From: an uncultured Clostridia bacterium
GTDB taxonomy: Bacteria; Bacillota; Clostridia; Oscillospirales; Ruminococcaceae
Direction: 5' to 3'
Length of the DNA stretch: 11,064 nt
NCBI GenBank assembly: GCA_945933905.1
Contig: CAMEQX010000020.1
Span: 1 to 11,064, forward strand
The notes beneath the pieces were generated by a model. It saw only the letters and a list, made by a program, of their open reading frames with translations. It was not told the DNA's origin and did not search any database. How positions within the stretch are numbered: the stretch's first letter is position 1; every line of letters begins with the position of its first letter. The position numbers were made by a program, and so were the translations under genes. Below, one piece after another: positions 1 to 6,278 of this stretch.

Positions 1-571
1 TTTTCACAACGTCATCGAAAAGCAGCGGTTTTTCCAAACCAATGGGCTTGCGAATTCCCGAGAGATACCCGAGAAAAATCGTGAATTCGGGCTCGGAAAG
101 CTCCTCTCTGTCCTTTTCGGCAACCTCCCCGCAGCGCGCGTGAATTGCCTCGACGGCGGCTCTGCAAAAGCCCTTGAGCTCCATCAAATCTCGGGAAATA
201 TACCCGTCGCACTCCTCGATAATCGCCTTCAAATCCAAGCCCGCCTTGTCCTCAGGGTCAAGCTCGAGCGCTCTCTTAAAGCAGTGCGAAGCCGTCATTT
301 CGTGGTCGTTCATATAGTGCGCGTAGCCCGTGTTGTACCAAAAACGCGCTTTCTCGGCGTCCGTCAAGCAAAGCGGCTCGGTTTCCTTGAGCTCCGCGAG
401 CGCTTCCTCAAGCTTTCTCTGATTGTTCAGCGCGCTTATCAGCCTAAACCGCAGCTCAAGGCTCAGCTCTGTTTTCGGCAGTTTTCTGATTTCCTCTTCA
501 ATTTCAGCGAAGCTGTCCTCATCGTACAGCTTGTCAAGCTGCTTCAGAAGCGCTTTTTCATCGTAATTCAT
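1..571 (-). CDS. TPR-like protein of unknown function, partial (C-terminus off window)
   Basis: The reading frame is open for 190 codons from ATG 571-569 to the left edge, where it is cut off. Residues 1-70 are charged amphipathic helices. Residues about 74-107 look like one good tetratricopeptide repeat, with the pattern W-Y-N-x-G-Y-A-x-Y followed by A-x-x-C-F-K-R-A-L-E-L-D-P. The part after about 125 begins another helical region that I do not recognise. There is no signal peptide or membrane segment, so it is probably cytosolic and may bind another protein. It starts 3 nt after the proS stop, with an AAAGG ribosome site inside the end of proS, so it should be the third gene of that operon and be translationally coupled. 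Many Clostridia carry TPR proteins with varied C-terminal domains. The decisive part lies outside the window, so no function is assigned. Confidence 0.82.
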   Translation of the reverse strand, partial: MNYDEKALLKQLDKLYDEDSFAEIEEEIRKLPKTELSLELRFRLISALNNQRKLEEALAELKETEPLCLTDAEKARFWYNTGYAHYMNDHEMTASHCFKRALELDPEDKAGLDLKAIIEECDGYISRDLMELKGFCRAAVEAIHARCGEVAEKDREELSEPEFTIFLGYLSGIRKPIGLEKPLLFDDVVK

Positions 572-574
572 TCG

Positions 575-2296
575 TTATCCTTTCAGCATTTGCCCGATAA
601 GCTCGCGAATGCGCTCAAGTGCGGTCTCGGGCTTGATTTTCTCGGAAATTGACTTGTCGCGCGAGGTTAGCTCAAACACGCCCTCGTCGAGATTTCTCGG
701 GCTTACGACAACGCGAAGCGGCACTCCGAGCAAATCCGCGTCCGAGAACATAACTCCCGCTCTGACGTTTCTGTCGTCGTAGATAACCTCAACTCCCGCG
801 TTCTGCAAGTCCTCGTAGAGCTTGTCCGCAGCCGCCTTTACCTTTTCGTCATCGGAACGCACCGCGCAGAGATGAACCTGCCACGGCGCAATCGCCATAG
901 GCCAAATCGGACCGAAATCATCGTGGCAAACCTCGCAAACCGAAGCTGCAAGCCGTCCCACGCCTATTCCGTAGCAGCCCATTATGGGTATCTGCACGTT
1001 GCCGTCCTTGTCGAGATAGGTCATTCCCATTGATTTCGAGTACTTTCTGCCGAGCTGGAAGATGTTACCAACCTCAATTCCTCTCGAAATCGAAATTGCC
1101 TTTTCGCTGCACTCGGGGCAAATTCCGCCGTCTGCGATTTTCGCGAAATCGTGATATTCCGCGTTCGGCACATCGCGGCTCATATCAAGCCCCGTGAGGT
1201 GATATTCGTCCTTGTTTGCGCCGCACGAAAGGTTGTTCGTGTTTTCGAGGGAGTTGTCGTAAAGCACGGTGAAATCACCGTTGATTTTGAGGTTCACGGG
1301 ACCGATATATCCCGCGTTCAGCCCGCATTCTTCGGTGATTACCGCGGGGTGAATGTCGCAGCCGAGGAAGTTTGTGACCTTGGTTTCGTTGATGTCGAGG
1401 TCGCCGCGAATGAAAATCACCACAAAGCTGTCGTCGTGATTTTTCTGATAAACAACCGCCTTGCAGCTCTTTTGCAGCGGCATTTTGAGGAACTCGCAGA
1501 TATCCTCAATCGTGTGGATATCGGGCGTGTGAACCTCTTTCAGCTCCTCGGAAACAGCGTCGCGCTCGTTCTCGATAACGGATTTCGCAGCTTCAACGTT
1601 CGCCGTGTAGCCGCAGTGCTTGCAAACGGCAATGCTGTCCTCGCCGATAGGGGTGAGCAGCATAAATTCGTGCGAAACGCTTCCGCCCATCATACCGCTG
1701 TCCGACTTGACCGAAATCACCTGAGGCACACCGCAGCGCGCGTAAATTCTCTCATACGCCTTGTGAACGCGAACGTAGTATTCCTCCAAGTCCTCCTGAG
1801 AGGTGTGGAAAGAGTACGCGTCCTTCATCGTGAACTCGCGCACGCGAATTAAGCCGCCGCGCGGTCTTGCTTCATCGCGGAATTTCGTCTGTATCTGATA
1901 AATCATAAACGGGTATTTCGTGTAGCTGTTCGCATACTCGCGCACAAGCTGTACAGCCGCTTCCTCGTGCGTCATTCCGAGCACCATCGGCTGCTTGTTT
2001 CGGTCTGTGAAGCGAAGCAGCTCCGAGCCGATGCTCTCGTAACGTCCGCTCTCCTGCCAAAGCGAAGCGGGCATTACCACAGGGAACGAAACCTCCTGCC
2101 CGTCAACCGCGTCCATTTCCTCGCGGATAATGTTTTCAATCTTCTTGGTAATGCGCTTGAGCGGAGGGAACGAGGAGTAAATTCCGTTTGCAACGTACTT
2201 CATATAGCCGCCTCTCGTCATCAGCGCGTGGCTGTCGATTTGGCAGTCCGAGGGGCGCTCTTTGAAGCGGTCTCCGATAAGCTTGTCAAGTTTCAT
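575..2296 (-). CDS. proS: Prolyl-tRNA synthetase (class II, bacterial type with editing insertion)
   Basis: This enzyme charges tRNA-Pro with proline using ATP in the cytosol. The 573-residue protein is almost the same length as E. coli ProRS. It shows the class II catalytic core with GMTHEE (107-112), motif 2 around FRDEARPRGG (139-148) and motif 3 GCYGIGVGR (440-448), and ends in an anticodon-binding domain (about 472-573). Between motifs 2 and 3 lies the YbaK-like editing insertion (about 225-405), which in known enzymes removes misacylated Ala-tRNA-Pro. Lys279 sits where I recall the E. coli editing lysine, and GYIGPVN (329-335) is typical of the fold. CxxC pairs at 225/228 and 393/396 flank the insertion and may bind zinc. 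I chose ATG 2296 because the GTG at 2305 lies inside the GGAAGGTGA ribosome site. The gene is second in its operon, 22 nt after the TIM-barrel gene. Confidence 0.98.
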   Translation of the reverse strand: MKLDKLIGDRFKERPSDCQIDSHALMTRGGYMKYVANGIYSSFPPLKRITKKIENIIREEMDAVDGQEVSFPVVMPASLWQESGRYESIGSELLRFTDRNKQPMVLGMTHEEAAVQLVREYANSYTKYPFMIYQIQTKFRDEARPRGGLIRVREFTMKDAYSFHTSQEDLEEYYVRVHKAYERIYARCGVPQVISVKSDSGMMGGSVSHEFMLLTPIGEDSIAVCKHCGYTANVEAAKSVIENERDAVSEELKEVHTPDIHTIEDICEFLKMPLQKSCKAVVYQKNHDDSFVVIFIRGDLDINETKVTNFLGCDIHPAVITEECGLNAGYIGPVNLKINGDFTVLYDNSLENTNNLSCGANKDEYHLTGLDMSRDVPNAEYHDFAKIADGGICPECSEKAISISRGIEVGNIFQLGRKYSKSMGMTYLDKDGNVQIPIMGCYGIGVGRLAASVCEVCHDDFGPIWPMAIAPWQVHLCAVRSDDEKVKAAADKLYEDLQNAGVEVIYDDRNVRAGVMFSDADLLGVPLRVVVSPRNLDEGVFELTSRDKSISEKIKPETALERIRELIGQMLKG

Positions 2297-2318
2297 AAAT
2301 GTCACCTTCCGTAATTTT

Positions 2319-3122
2319 TTACAAAGTATATTTTATCCCGAGCTTTTCACAAAGCTGCGCGAGGTTGTCCGCGCTTTGCTTTAACTCGGAAAATTCGCCG
2401 TAATCTCTGCGGTACAGCTCGACAATCAGCGCGCCGCCGTAGCCCTTGTCCGCAAACGCCTTGAGCAGCGTTTCAAAGTCGAATTTTCCCGCTCCCACGG
2501 CAAGACAGTCGCGGTTTTCATCGGCGTCGCTTATGTGGCAATGTACAACGCTTTCGCCGAGCTCTTTTATATAATCGAGCGGGTTTTCGCCGCTTCTGCG
2601 AGCCTGTTTCAAATCGAGAACAAACCGTGCCGCTTCGGGAATATCGCGCTTCATTTTTTTCAGGAACTCAAGATTTCCGCTCATACAATAGCTCACGTTC
2701 TCCTGAGCCACGGTAATTCCGAACTCCCGTCCCGCCTCGGACAGCATCGCAAACTGCTTCATATAGTGCGCGGGGGCACATTTTGAGCTTGAAATCGCGC
2801 CGTGAAGCACGAAAATCTTTGCACCGAGCTTGTTCATACTCCCGAAAAAACCGCGGTAAAGCGTCATCATTTCGTCAATTCTGCGGTCGTAATCCGAGAA
2901 GAGAAACACGCTTTCCATCGGTGAAGAAAACGGGTGAAACGAGGTTATGCGGACGTTGTTTTTGTCGCGCATTCTGAGGATTTCCGAAACAATCGGCTCT
3001 TGTCCCTCGGCGGTGCTGTTTGCGAAAATCTCGGCGGTTTTCACCCCGAGCTTGCACAGCGTCCCGAAAGCGTCCTCAACGTGCAGCGGGTACAAGGACG
3101 CGGTTGATACTCCTATTTTCAT
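2319..3122 (-). CDS. Sugar phosphate isomerase/epimerase-like TIM-barrel protein
   Basis: The 267-residue protein fits the AP-endonuclease-2 / xylose-isomerase-like TIM-barrel family, which includes IolE, IolI, hydroxypyruvate isomerase and endonuclease IV. It opens with the usual first strand (KIGVSTASL). Likely metal ligands are Glu141 (in AQEN), Asp170 (VLDL), His194/His196 (HCHISD) and Glu235 (VELY), with His63 and His107 also on strand ends. This pattern predicts a divalent-metal isomerase or epimerase in the cytosol. The substrate cannot be read from the sequence: the family is broad and no sugar-catabolic genes are adjacent. It is the first gene of the proS operon, with a good promoter at 3187-3159 and an AAAGGA ribosome site about 8 nt before the ATG. 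A link to proline tRNA charging is not obvious, and the pairing may simply reflect shared transcription. Confidence 0.9.
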   Translation of the reverse strand: MKIGVSTASLYPLHVEDAFGTLCKLGVKTAEIFANSTAEGQEPIVSEILRMRDKNNVRITSFHPFSSPMESVFLFSDYDRRIDEMMTLYRGFFGSMNKLGAKIFVLHGAISSSKCAPAHYMKQFAMLSEAGREFGITVAQENVSYCMSGNLEFLKKMKRDIPEAARFVLDLKQARRSGENPLDYIKELGESVVHCHISDADENRDCLAVGAGKFDFETLLKAFADKGYGGALIVELYRRDYGEFSELKQSADNLAQLCEKLGIKYTL

Positions 3123-3133
3123 ATCTCAATCCT

Positions 3134-3163
3134 TTGGCAGAATTTTTTCAACATTCCTATTAT
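3134..3163 (+). promoter_or_regulatory. Possible sigma-A promoter for the DUF421/DUF4363 pair
   Basis: TTGGCA (3134-3139) and TATTAT (3158-3163) are 18 bp apart on the plus strand. The -10 would overlap the -10 of the opposing promoter, so the two could not be occupied together. The match is moderate and the leader would be about 77 nt. The sporulation-type elements at 3190-3219 are an alternative. Confidence 0.3.
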
Positions 3164-3187
3164 AACATAAACTTGCCAAAATTGCAA
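3159..3187 (-). promoter_or_regulatory. Housekeeping (sigma-A type) promoter of the TIM-barrel/proS operon
   Basis: Read on the minus strand, TTGCAA (3187-3182) and TATAAT (3164-3159) are separated by exactly 17 bp. Transcription would start near 3152, giving a leader of about 30 nt. That is too short for a T-box, so proS regulation by uncharged tRNA is not supported here. Confidence 0.75.
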
Positions 3188-3189
3188 TA

Positions 3190-3219
3190 GAATATTTTTC
3201 AAAACGTGCAGAATAATAT
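3190..3219 (+). promoter_or_regulatory. Possible sigma-E-like (sporulation) promoter for DUF421/DUF4363
   Basis: GAATATT (3190-3196) fits the known Bacillus sigma-E -35 consensus kmATATT at every position. AATAATAT (3212-3219), 15 bp later, matches about 5 of 8 positions of the -10 consensus CATACAnT. The spacing is acceptable, but the AT-rich region makes chance matches likely. It is listed because the downstream families are linked to sporulating bacteria. Confidence 0.22.
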
Positions 3220-3247
3220 AAGAAACAGTTTAAAAGAGGTTTTTTTT

Positions 3248-3916
3248 ATGGCAATCGTTCTTATCCGCGCGGTTATTTTGTACATTGTGATAACCTTTTC
3301 GCTTCGGCTTATGGGAAAAAGGCAGCTCGGTGAGCTTCAGCCGTCCGAGCTTGTCGTGACAATTCTGATTTCAAACATCGCGGCAATTCCCGTTGAGGAC
3401 AGCAGCGTGCCGATGATTATGGGAATTGTTCCCATTTTAACGCTGGTGTGTCTGGACGTGATTATGTCGGGATTTATGCTGAAAAGCCCGCGAATGCGAA
3501 AGCTGATTATCGGCAGCCCGCGAATTATCATCAGCGAGGGAAAAATCCTTCAAAAAGAGATGAACCGGCTTCGCTACACGGTTGACGATTTGATGGAATC
3601 GATGCGAAATCAGCAGATTTTTGATGTAAGTCAAATTCACTACGCGATTGTCGAAACCACCGGCAAAATCAATTTTCTCCTCAAAAAAGATTTTCAGCCC
3701 GCCGAAAAGCAGGACGTGAGCGCGGGCGGCTCAACTGAAAATCCGCCGTCCGTGATTATCCGCGACGGAATTCGCGACAACGAGCAAATGCGGCTTCTCG
3801 GGCTCGGCGAGCAGTGGCTCACGAAAACGCTTCGCGAGGAAAACGTGTCGGAGAAGCGCGTGTTTTTGATGACCGCGGACAAGAACGGGAAATACGGGAT
3901 TATCGAAAAGGAGTAA
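3248..3916 (+). CDS. DUF421 (YetF/YcaP-family) membrane protein
   Basis: The 222-residue protein has three hydrophobic segments (about 3-21, 35-48, 56-78), then a cytosolic domain. The signature RLMGKRQLGELQPSELVVTI (20-39) and the segment around GSPRIIISEGKI (89-100) identify the DUF421/YetF family. The biochemical role of the family is unsettled. In Bacillus a DUF421-containing protein of the spore inner membrane (2Duf) has been tied to spore resistance, so a spore or envelope role is plausible but inferred. The stretch between about 150 and 180 is polar and linker-like, and the C-terminal EKRVFLMTADKNGKYG is a common family ending. I chose ATG 3248, behind AGAGG and a run of T, over an in-frame GTG at 3206 that lacks a ribosome site and would put 14 polar residues before the first helix. 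The next gene starts 3 nt after its stop. Confidence 0.9.
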   Translation: MAIVLIRAVILYIVITFSLRLMGKRQLGELQPSELVVTILISNIAAIPVEDSSVPMIMGIVPILTLVCLDVIMSGFMLKSPRMRKLIIGSPRIIISEGKILQKEMNRLRYTVDDLMESMRNQQIFDVSQIHYAIVETTGKINFLLKKDFQPAEKQDVSAGGSTENPPSVIIRDGIRDNEQMRLLGLGEQWLTKTLREENVSEKRVFLMTADKNGKYGIIEKE

Positions 3917-3919
3917 GCG

Positions 3920-4297
3920 ATGAAACGAATTGTGATAAGCGTAATTTTGCTTTGCGCGGTGACATTCGGGTGCGTGTACTCGGTGTTTGCGGTGAACGAT
4001 TTCACGGGGAAAATGCTGGACAAAATCCACGAGGTTGAGCGGGCTTTTGAGGACGGCGACACCGAAAAATCCGCGGAAATCGCAAAGGAGCTTTCTGACG
4101 ACTGGAATAAATTCATCGATTTTGCAATCCTTGTCAACGACCTCGGGCACGCGCTTGAAATCACCTCCTCAATGGCGGAAATCCACTCCTTCGCGCAGGA
4201 GGGCGACGACGAGCTGTACGCCGCCTGCGACCGTGCAGAAGCGCAGATTGATATGTTCCGCGATATGCAAAAGCCGACTTTGTGGAAGATTTTGTGA
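3920..4297 (+). CDS. DUF4363-family small membrane-anchored protein
   Basis: The 125-residue protein has an N-terminal hydrophobic segment (about 4-25) and then a charged, all-helical domain. It is likely anchored in the membrane with the domain outside, or secreted if the segment is cleaved. Size, layout and its place directly behind a DUF421 gene match the DUF4363 family of Firmicutes, a pairing I recall as recurrent. No enzymatic motif is visible. The D/E-rich helices (for example HEVERAFEDGDTEKSAEIAKEL) suggest a protein-protein contact, possibly with the DUF421 partner. An AAGGAG ribosome site overlaps the upstream stop region, so the two genes are co-translated. A cysteine at 18 (TFGC) is a poor lipobox. 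The gene ends 6 nt before the hairpin of a terminator. The family call is fairly confident; the function is unknown. Confidence 0.8.
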   Translation: MKRIVISVILLCAVTFGCVYSVFAVNDFTGKMLDKIHEVERAFEDGDTEKSAEIAKELSDDWNKFIDFAILVNDLGHALEITSSMAEIHSFAQEGDDELYAACDRAEAQIDMFRDMQKPTLWKIL

Positions 4298-4330
4298 AAA
4301 AAATCCCCGATATTCTCGGGGAAATTTCGT
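4298..4330. terminator. Bidirectional rho-independent terminator between convergent genes
   Basis: TCCCCGA (4304-4310) and TCGGGGA (4316-4322) form a 7-bp stem with a 5-nt loop. On the minus strand the stem is followed by seven T's, a strong terminator for the GH18 gene. On the plus strand the tail is a weaker AATTTCGTTT for the DUF4363 gene. Confidence 0.82.
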
Positions 4331-4342
4331 TTAGGAGGAAAA

Positions 4343-5614
4343 CTAGAATTTGATTATCTCGAAGTAGTTTTGTGCAATCAGCCACGCGGGCGTGTAGCAG
4401 CGGTTTATCGTCCACCAGCTTGCTCCCGCGAGGTTGAACTCATCGACCAGCCGCAGCTTCGCCGAAATGCTTCTCGGGTCGTCAAACCACACAACGTGCC
4501 GCACATCGTTTTCGGTGTAGTTGAAATAAGGCGTCTGCGTGCGCTCATCGTACATAATCTCCGCGCCCGTTCTTCCCGCAAGCTCTGTTGCCGCCGCAAA
4601 ACCGATACTCTGCGCCGCCGTGCCTCTCATATACGGCAAAGTCCAGTCGTATCCATAGTTTGGCATTCCCATCAGGATTTTCTCGGACGGTATCTCCGAA
4701 ATCGCATAAGAAAGCACTTTTCTTACCTCTTCAATCGGCTGAACCGACATCGGCGAGCTGAACGTATAGCCCCACTCATACGTCATTATTATAACGTAAT
4801 CCGCGTATCTTCCCTGCACCGCGTAGTCGTGGCTTTCGTACAGGATACCCTGTTGGTCGGCGGAGTATTTGGGAGCAACCGCCGTTGCCAAGACGTACCC
4901 GCCGTCGTGAAGCCGCTCGGACAGTTCCCCGAGAAACGCGTTGTAGCTCTCGCGGTCATCGGGCGCGATGTATTCCATATCAAGATTTACGCCGAAATAG
5001 CCCTTGCTGTCAAGCTCGAACAAAATCGATGAAATCAGCCGCTCGCGCGCGTCCGCGTCATTCAGGATTGCCGTCAGCACCTCGGTTGAAAAAGTGCCGT
5101 CAAAGATGTTTGTGACGGTCATCAGCGGCATCACCGCGCTTCTCAGAGAGCGCAAAACCAAGTCCTCGCCGCGCGGTGCGATAAGCTCGCCGTCCGTGGT
5201 AAGCGAGTAGGAAAACGGGCTCAAAAACGTCAGAAATGAAATCGCGCAGTCAAGCGAGTCGGCGGTTATCGTGGGATAGGCGTAGCCGTTTATCAGCGCG
5301 GGACGGCGGGTGAAATCGCGCGTCTGCGGGATAACGATAGTTTCGCCCACACGCAGCGAAATGGGGGTAAGCTCGGGGTTTGCCGCAAGCAGAGGTTCAA
5401 GCTGCACGCCGAATTCGCTTGCAATCGAAAAAAGCGTCTGTCCCTCGCGCAGAGTATAACGCCGCTCGTTCGACATTATGACAAGACTTTGCCCGACAGC
5501 AAGCCTTGCGGGATTTAAAAGCGTGTTGTCGGAAGCGATTTTGTTGACGGGCACACCGAACATTCTCGAAATCCCGCCCAGCGTGTCGCCGCTTTGCACC
5601 GTGTAAATAAACAT
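4343..5614 (-). CDS. LysM-LysM-GH18 hydrolase, YaaH/SleL (cortical fragment-lytic) type
   Basis: The 423-residue protein has two LysM peptidoglycan-binding domains (about 3-46 and 52-95) and a glycoside hydrolase family 18 barrel (about 105-415). The catalytic strand is FGVNLDMEY (207-215): Asp212 and the acid Glu214 are kept. The two outer aspartates of the chitinase DxxDxDxE motif are Phe207 and Asn210, as I recall for the spore-type branch. MTYEWG (277-282) and Trp400 fit the substrate cleft. SleL/YaaH enzymes cleave cortex muramic-lactam fragments during spore germination. Like them, this protein has no signal peptide and starts directly with LysM, consistent with synthesis in the mother cell and loading onto the spore. 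ATG 5614 has a GAGGTG ribosome site 5 nt upstream. It lies 14 nt behind the Amidase_6 gene and ends at a strong terminator. A vegetative wall enzyme exported by another route is less likely. Confidence 0.9.
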   Translation of the reverse strand: MFIYTVQSGDTLGGISRMFGVPVNKIASDNTLLNPARLAVGQSLVIMSNERRYTLREGQTLFSIASEFGVQLEPLLAANPELTPISLRVGETIVIPQTRDFTRRPALINGYAYPTITADSLDCAISFLTFLSPFSYSLTTDGELIAPRGEDLVLRSLRSAVMPLMTVTNIFDGTFSTEVLTAILNDADARERLISSILFELDSKGYFGVNLDMEYIAPDDRESYNAFLGELSERLHDGGYVLATAVAPKYSADQQGILYESHDYAVQGRYADYVIIMTYEWGYTFSSPMSVQPIEEVRKVLSYAISEIPSEKILMGMPNYGYDWTLPYMRGTAAQSIGFAAATELAGRTGAEIMYDERTQTPYFNYTENDVRHVVWFDDPRSISAKLRLVDEFNLAGASWWTINRCYTPAWLIAQNYFEIIKF

Positions 5615-5628
5615 AACAGCACCTCAAC

Positions 5629-6135
5629 TCAAAAAAACTCTCTTCTCGCGCCGATTATATGTATCGGGAACAGCTCATAATAGCCGTAAGTGGAAAGGCG
5701 GCGGTTGCGCGCGTCGTCGGAGTGAGCGCAGACGAAAACGTTTTCGGGAGTGACGGGAGAAAGCACCGCGGACACGAAAACCGTGTGGTAAAATCTGCCT
5801 TCGCTGTTTATCAGCTGAATTACATCGCCGCGCCTGATTTCCGAGAGCGGCACTTCTTCTCCGTAAACCGCAGCGCCCTTGTTTTCAAGGAGAAATTCGC
5901 GGAGAAAATTCACGCCTGTCCAAGAAGGCGCGCGGTTGTCGGAATTGATGTAAAACCAGCCGTTCTCCCGAGCGTAATTCATCACGCCGCACCCTGCGTA
6001 AAGGCACTGCGAAACGAAATTTGTGCAGTCGCCGCCGATATCGTTGAAGTCGTAAAATCTCGGGTTTCGCGCATACGCCCAAGTCAGCGCGTACCTCACC
6101 GCCGCTCTCCTGTTGTACTCCGTTTCTATAAGCAT
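5629..6135 (-). CDS. Amidase_6 domain protein (putative papain-fold cysteine amidase)
   Basis: The 168-residue protein consists almost entirely of the Amidase_6 domain (PF12671). It opens with the family pattern YNRRAAVRYALTWAYARNP, followed by GGDCTNFVSQCLYAG (34-48) containing the likely nucleophile Cys37. Likely histidines are His117 (FYHTVF) and His138 (CAHSD), and RRGDVIQL (101-108) is the usual strand between them. The family resembles NlpC/P60 and CHAP hydrolases, so an amide bond in peptidoglycan or a peptide is the probable target; this is inferred. Homologues are often longer and exported, whereas this one has no signal peptide or linker. The start at ATG 6135 has GAGGGGG 7 nt upstream. 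It is the first gene of a two-gene unit with the LysM-GH18 hydrolase, suggesting that the two act on the same wall material. The transcription start lies in the divergent gap shared with a chemoreceptor gene. Confidence 0.88.
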   Translation of the reverse strand: MLIETEYNRRAAVRYALTWAYARNPRFYDFNDIGGDCTNFVSQCLYAGCGVMNYARENGWFYINSDNRAPSWTGVNFLREFLLENKGAAVYGEEVPLSEIRRGDVIQLINSEGRFYHTVFVSAVLSPVTPENVFVCAHSDDARNRRLSTYGYYELFPIHIIGARREFF

Positions 6136-6152
6136 TTTTTCGCCCCCTCTTT

Positions 6153-6167
6153 GTGCATAATATGCAC
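6153..6167. repeat. Perfect 15-bp palindrome, candidate operator
   Basis: GTGCATAATATGCAC is a perfect inverted repeat with 7-bp arms around one central A. It lies 18 nt upstream of the amidase start and would overlap its -10 region or its very short leader, a fitting place for a dimeric repressor. No regulator gene is nearby. Confidence 0.45.
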
Positions 6168-6187
6168 TTATTAGGATTGGTGTTCGT
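6158..6187 (-). promoter_or_regulatory. Tentative promoter of the amidase/LysM-GH18 unit
   Basis: No consensus sigma-A promoter is visible upstream of the amidase gene. On the minus strand CATATTA (6164-6158) resembles the -10 of the forespore sigma-G class (CATnnTA). CGAACA (6186-6181) is a weak -35 about 16 bp before it. The proposed -10 sits in the 15-bp palindrome. The assignment is guided partly by the expected spore role and is weak. Confidence 0.25.
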
Positions 6188-6215
6188 TAAAATTTTACAA
6201 AGATATTAAAATATG

Positions 6216-6244
6216 TTGATTTTTTTGGATAAATGTGCTATAAT
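6216..6244 (+). promoter_or_regulatory. Promoter of the first chemoreceptor gene
   Basis: TTGATT (6216-6221) and TATAAT (6239-6244) are 17 bp apart, and TGC directly before the -10 makes it an extended -10. Transcription would start near 6251, leaving a leader of about 28 nt with AAGGGGG as ribosome site. I saw no sigma-28 (flagellar) type promoter. Confidence 0.75.
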
Positions 6245-6278
6245 TAAATCCGGTGAAAAAAATAAGGGGGATTTGGTT

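Noticed and set aside
1151..1852. Plus-strand open frame (233 codons) inside proS
   Set aside because: It is antisense to strongly conserved ProRS sequence, including the editing domain. It has no recognisable domain and no ribosome site.
2297..3158. T-box or other tRNA-sensing leader upstream of proS
   Set aside because: The proS start is only 22 nt from the previous gene and the operon leader is about 30 nt. No specifier stem or T-box sequence could fit.
3962..3982. Lipobox in the DUF4363 protein (TFGC at residues 15-18)
   Set aside because: The -3 position is Thr and the -2 position Phe, a poor match to the L-(A/S)-(G/A)-C pattern. A plain anchor or signal peptide is more likely.
4332..4366. 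Perfect AGGAGGA ribosome-site sequence on the plus strand just after the terminator
   Set aside because: No ATG follows at a useful distance, and the nearby TTG frame stops within six codons. It is not the start of a gene.
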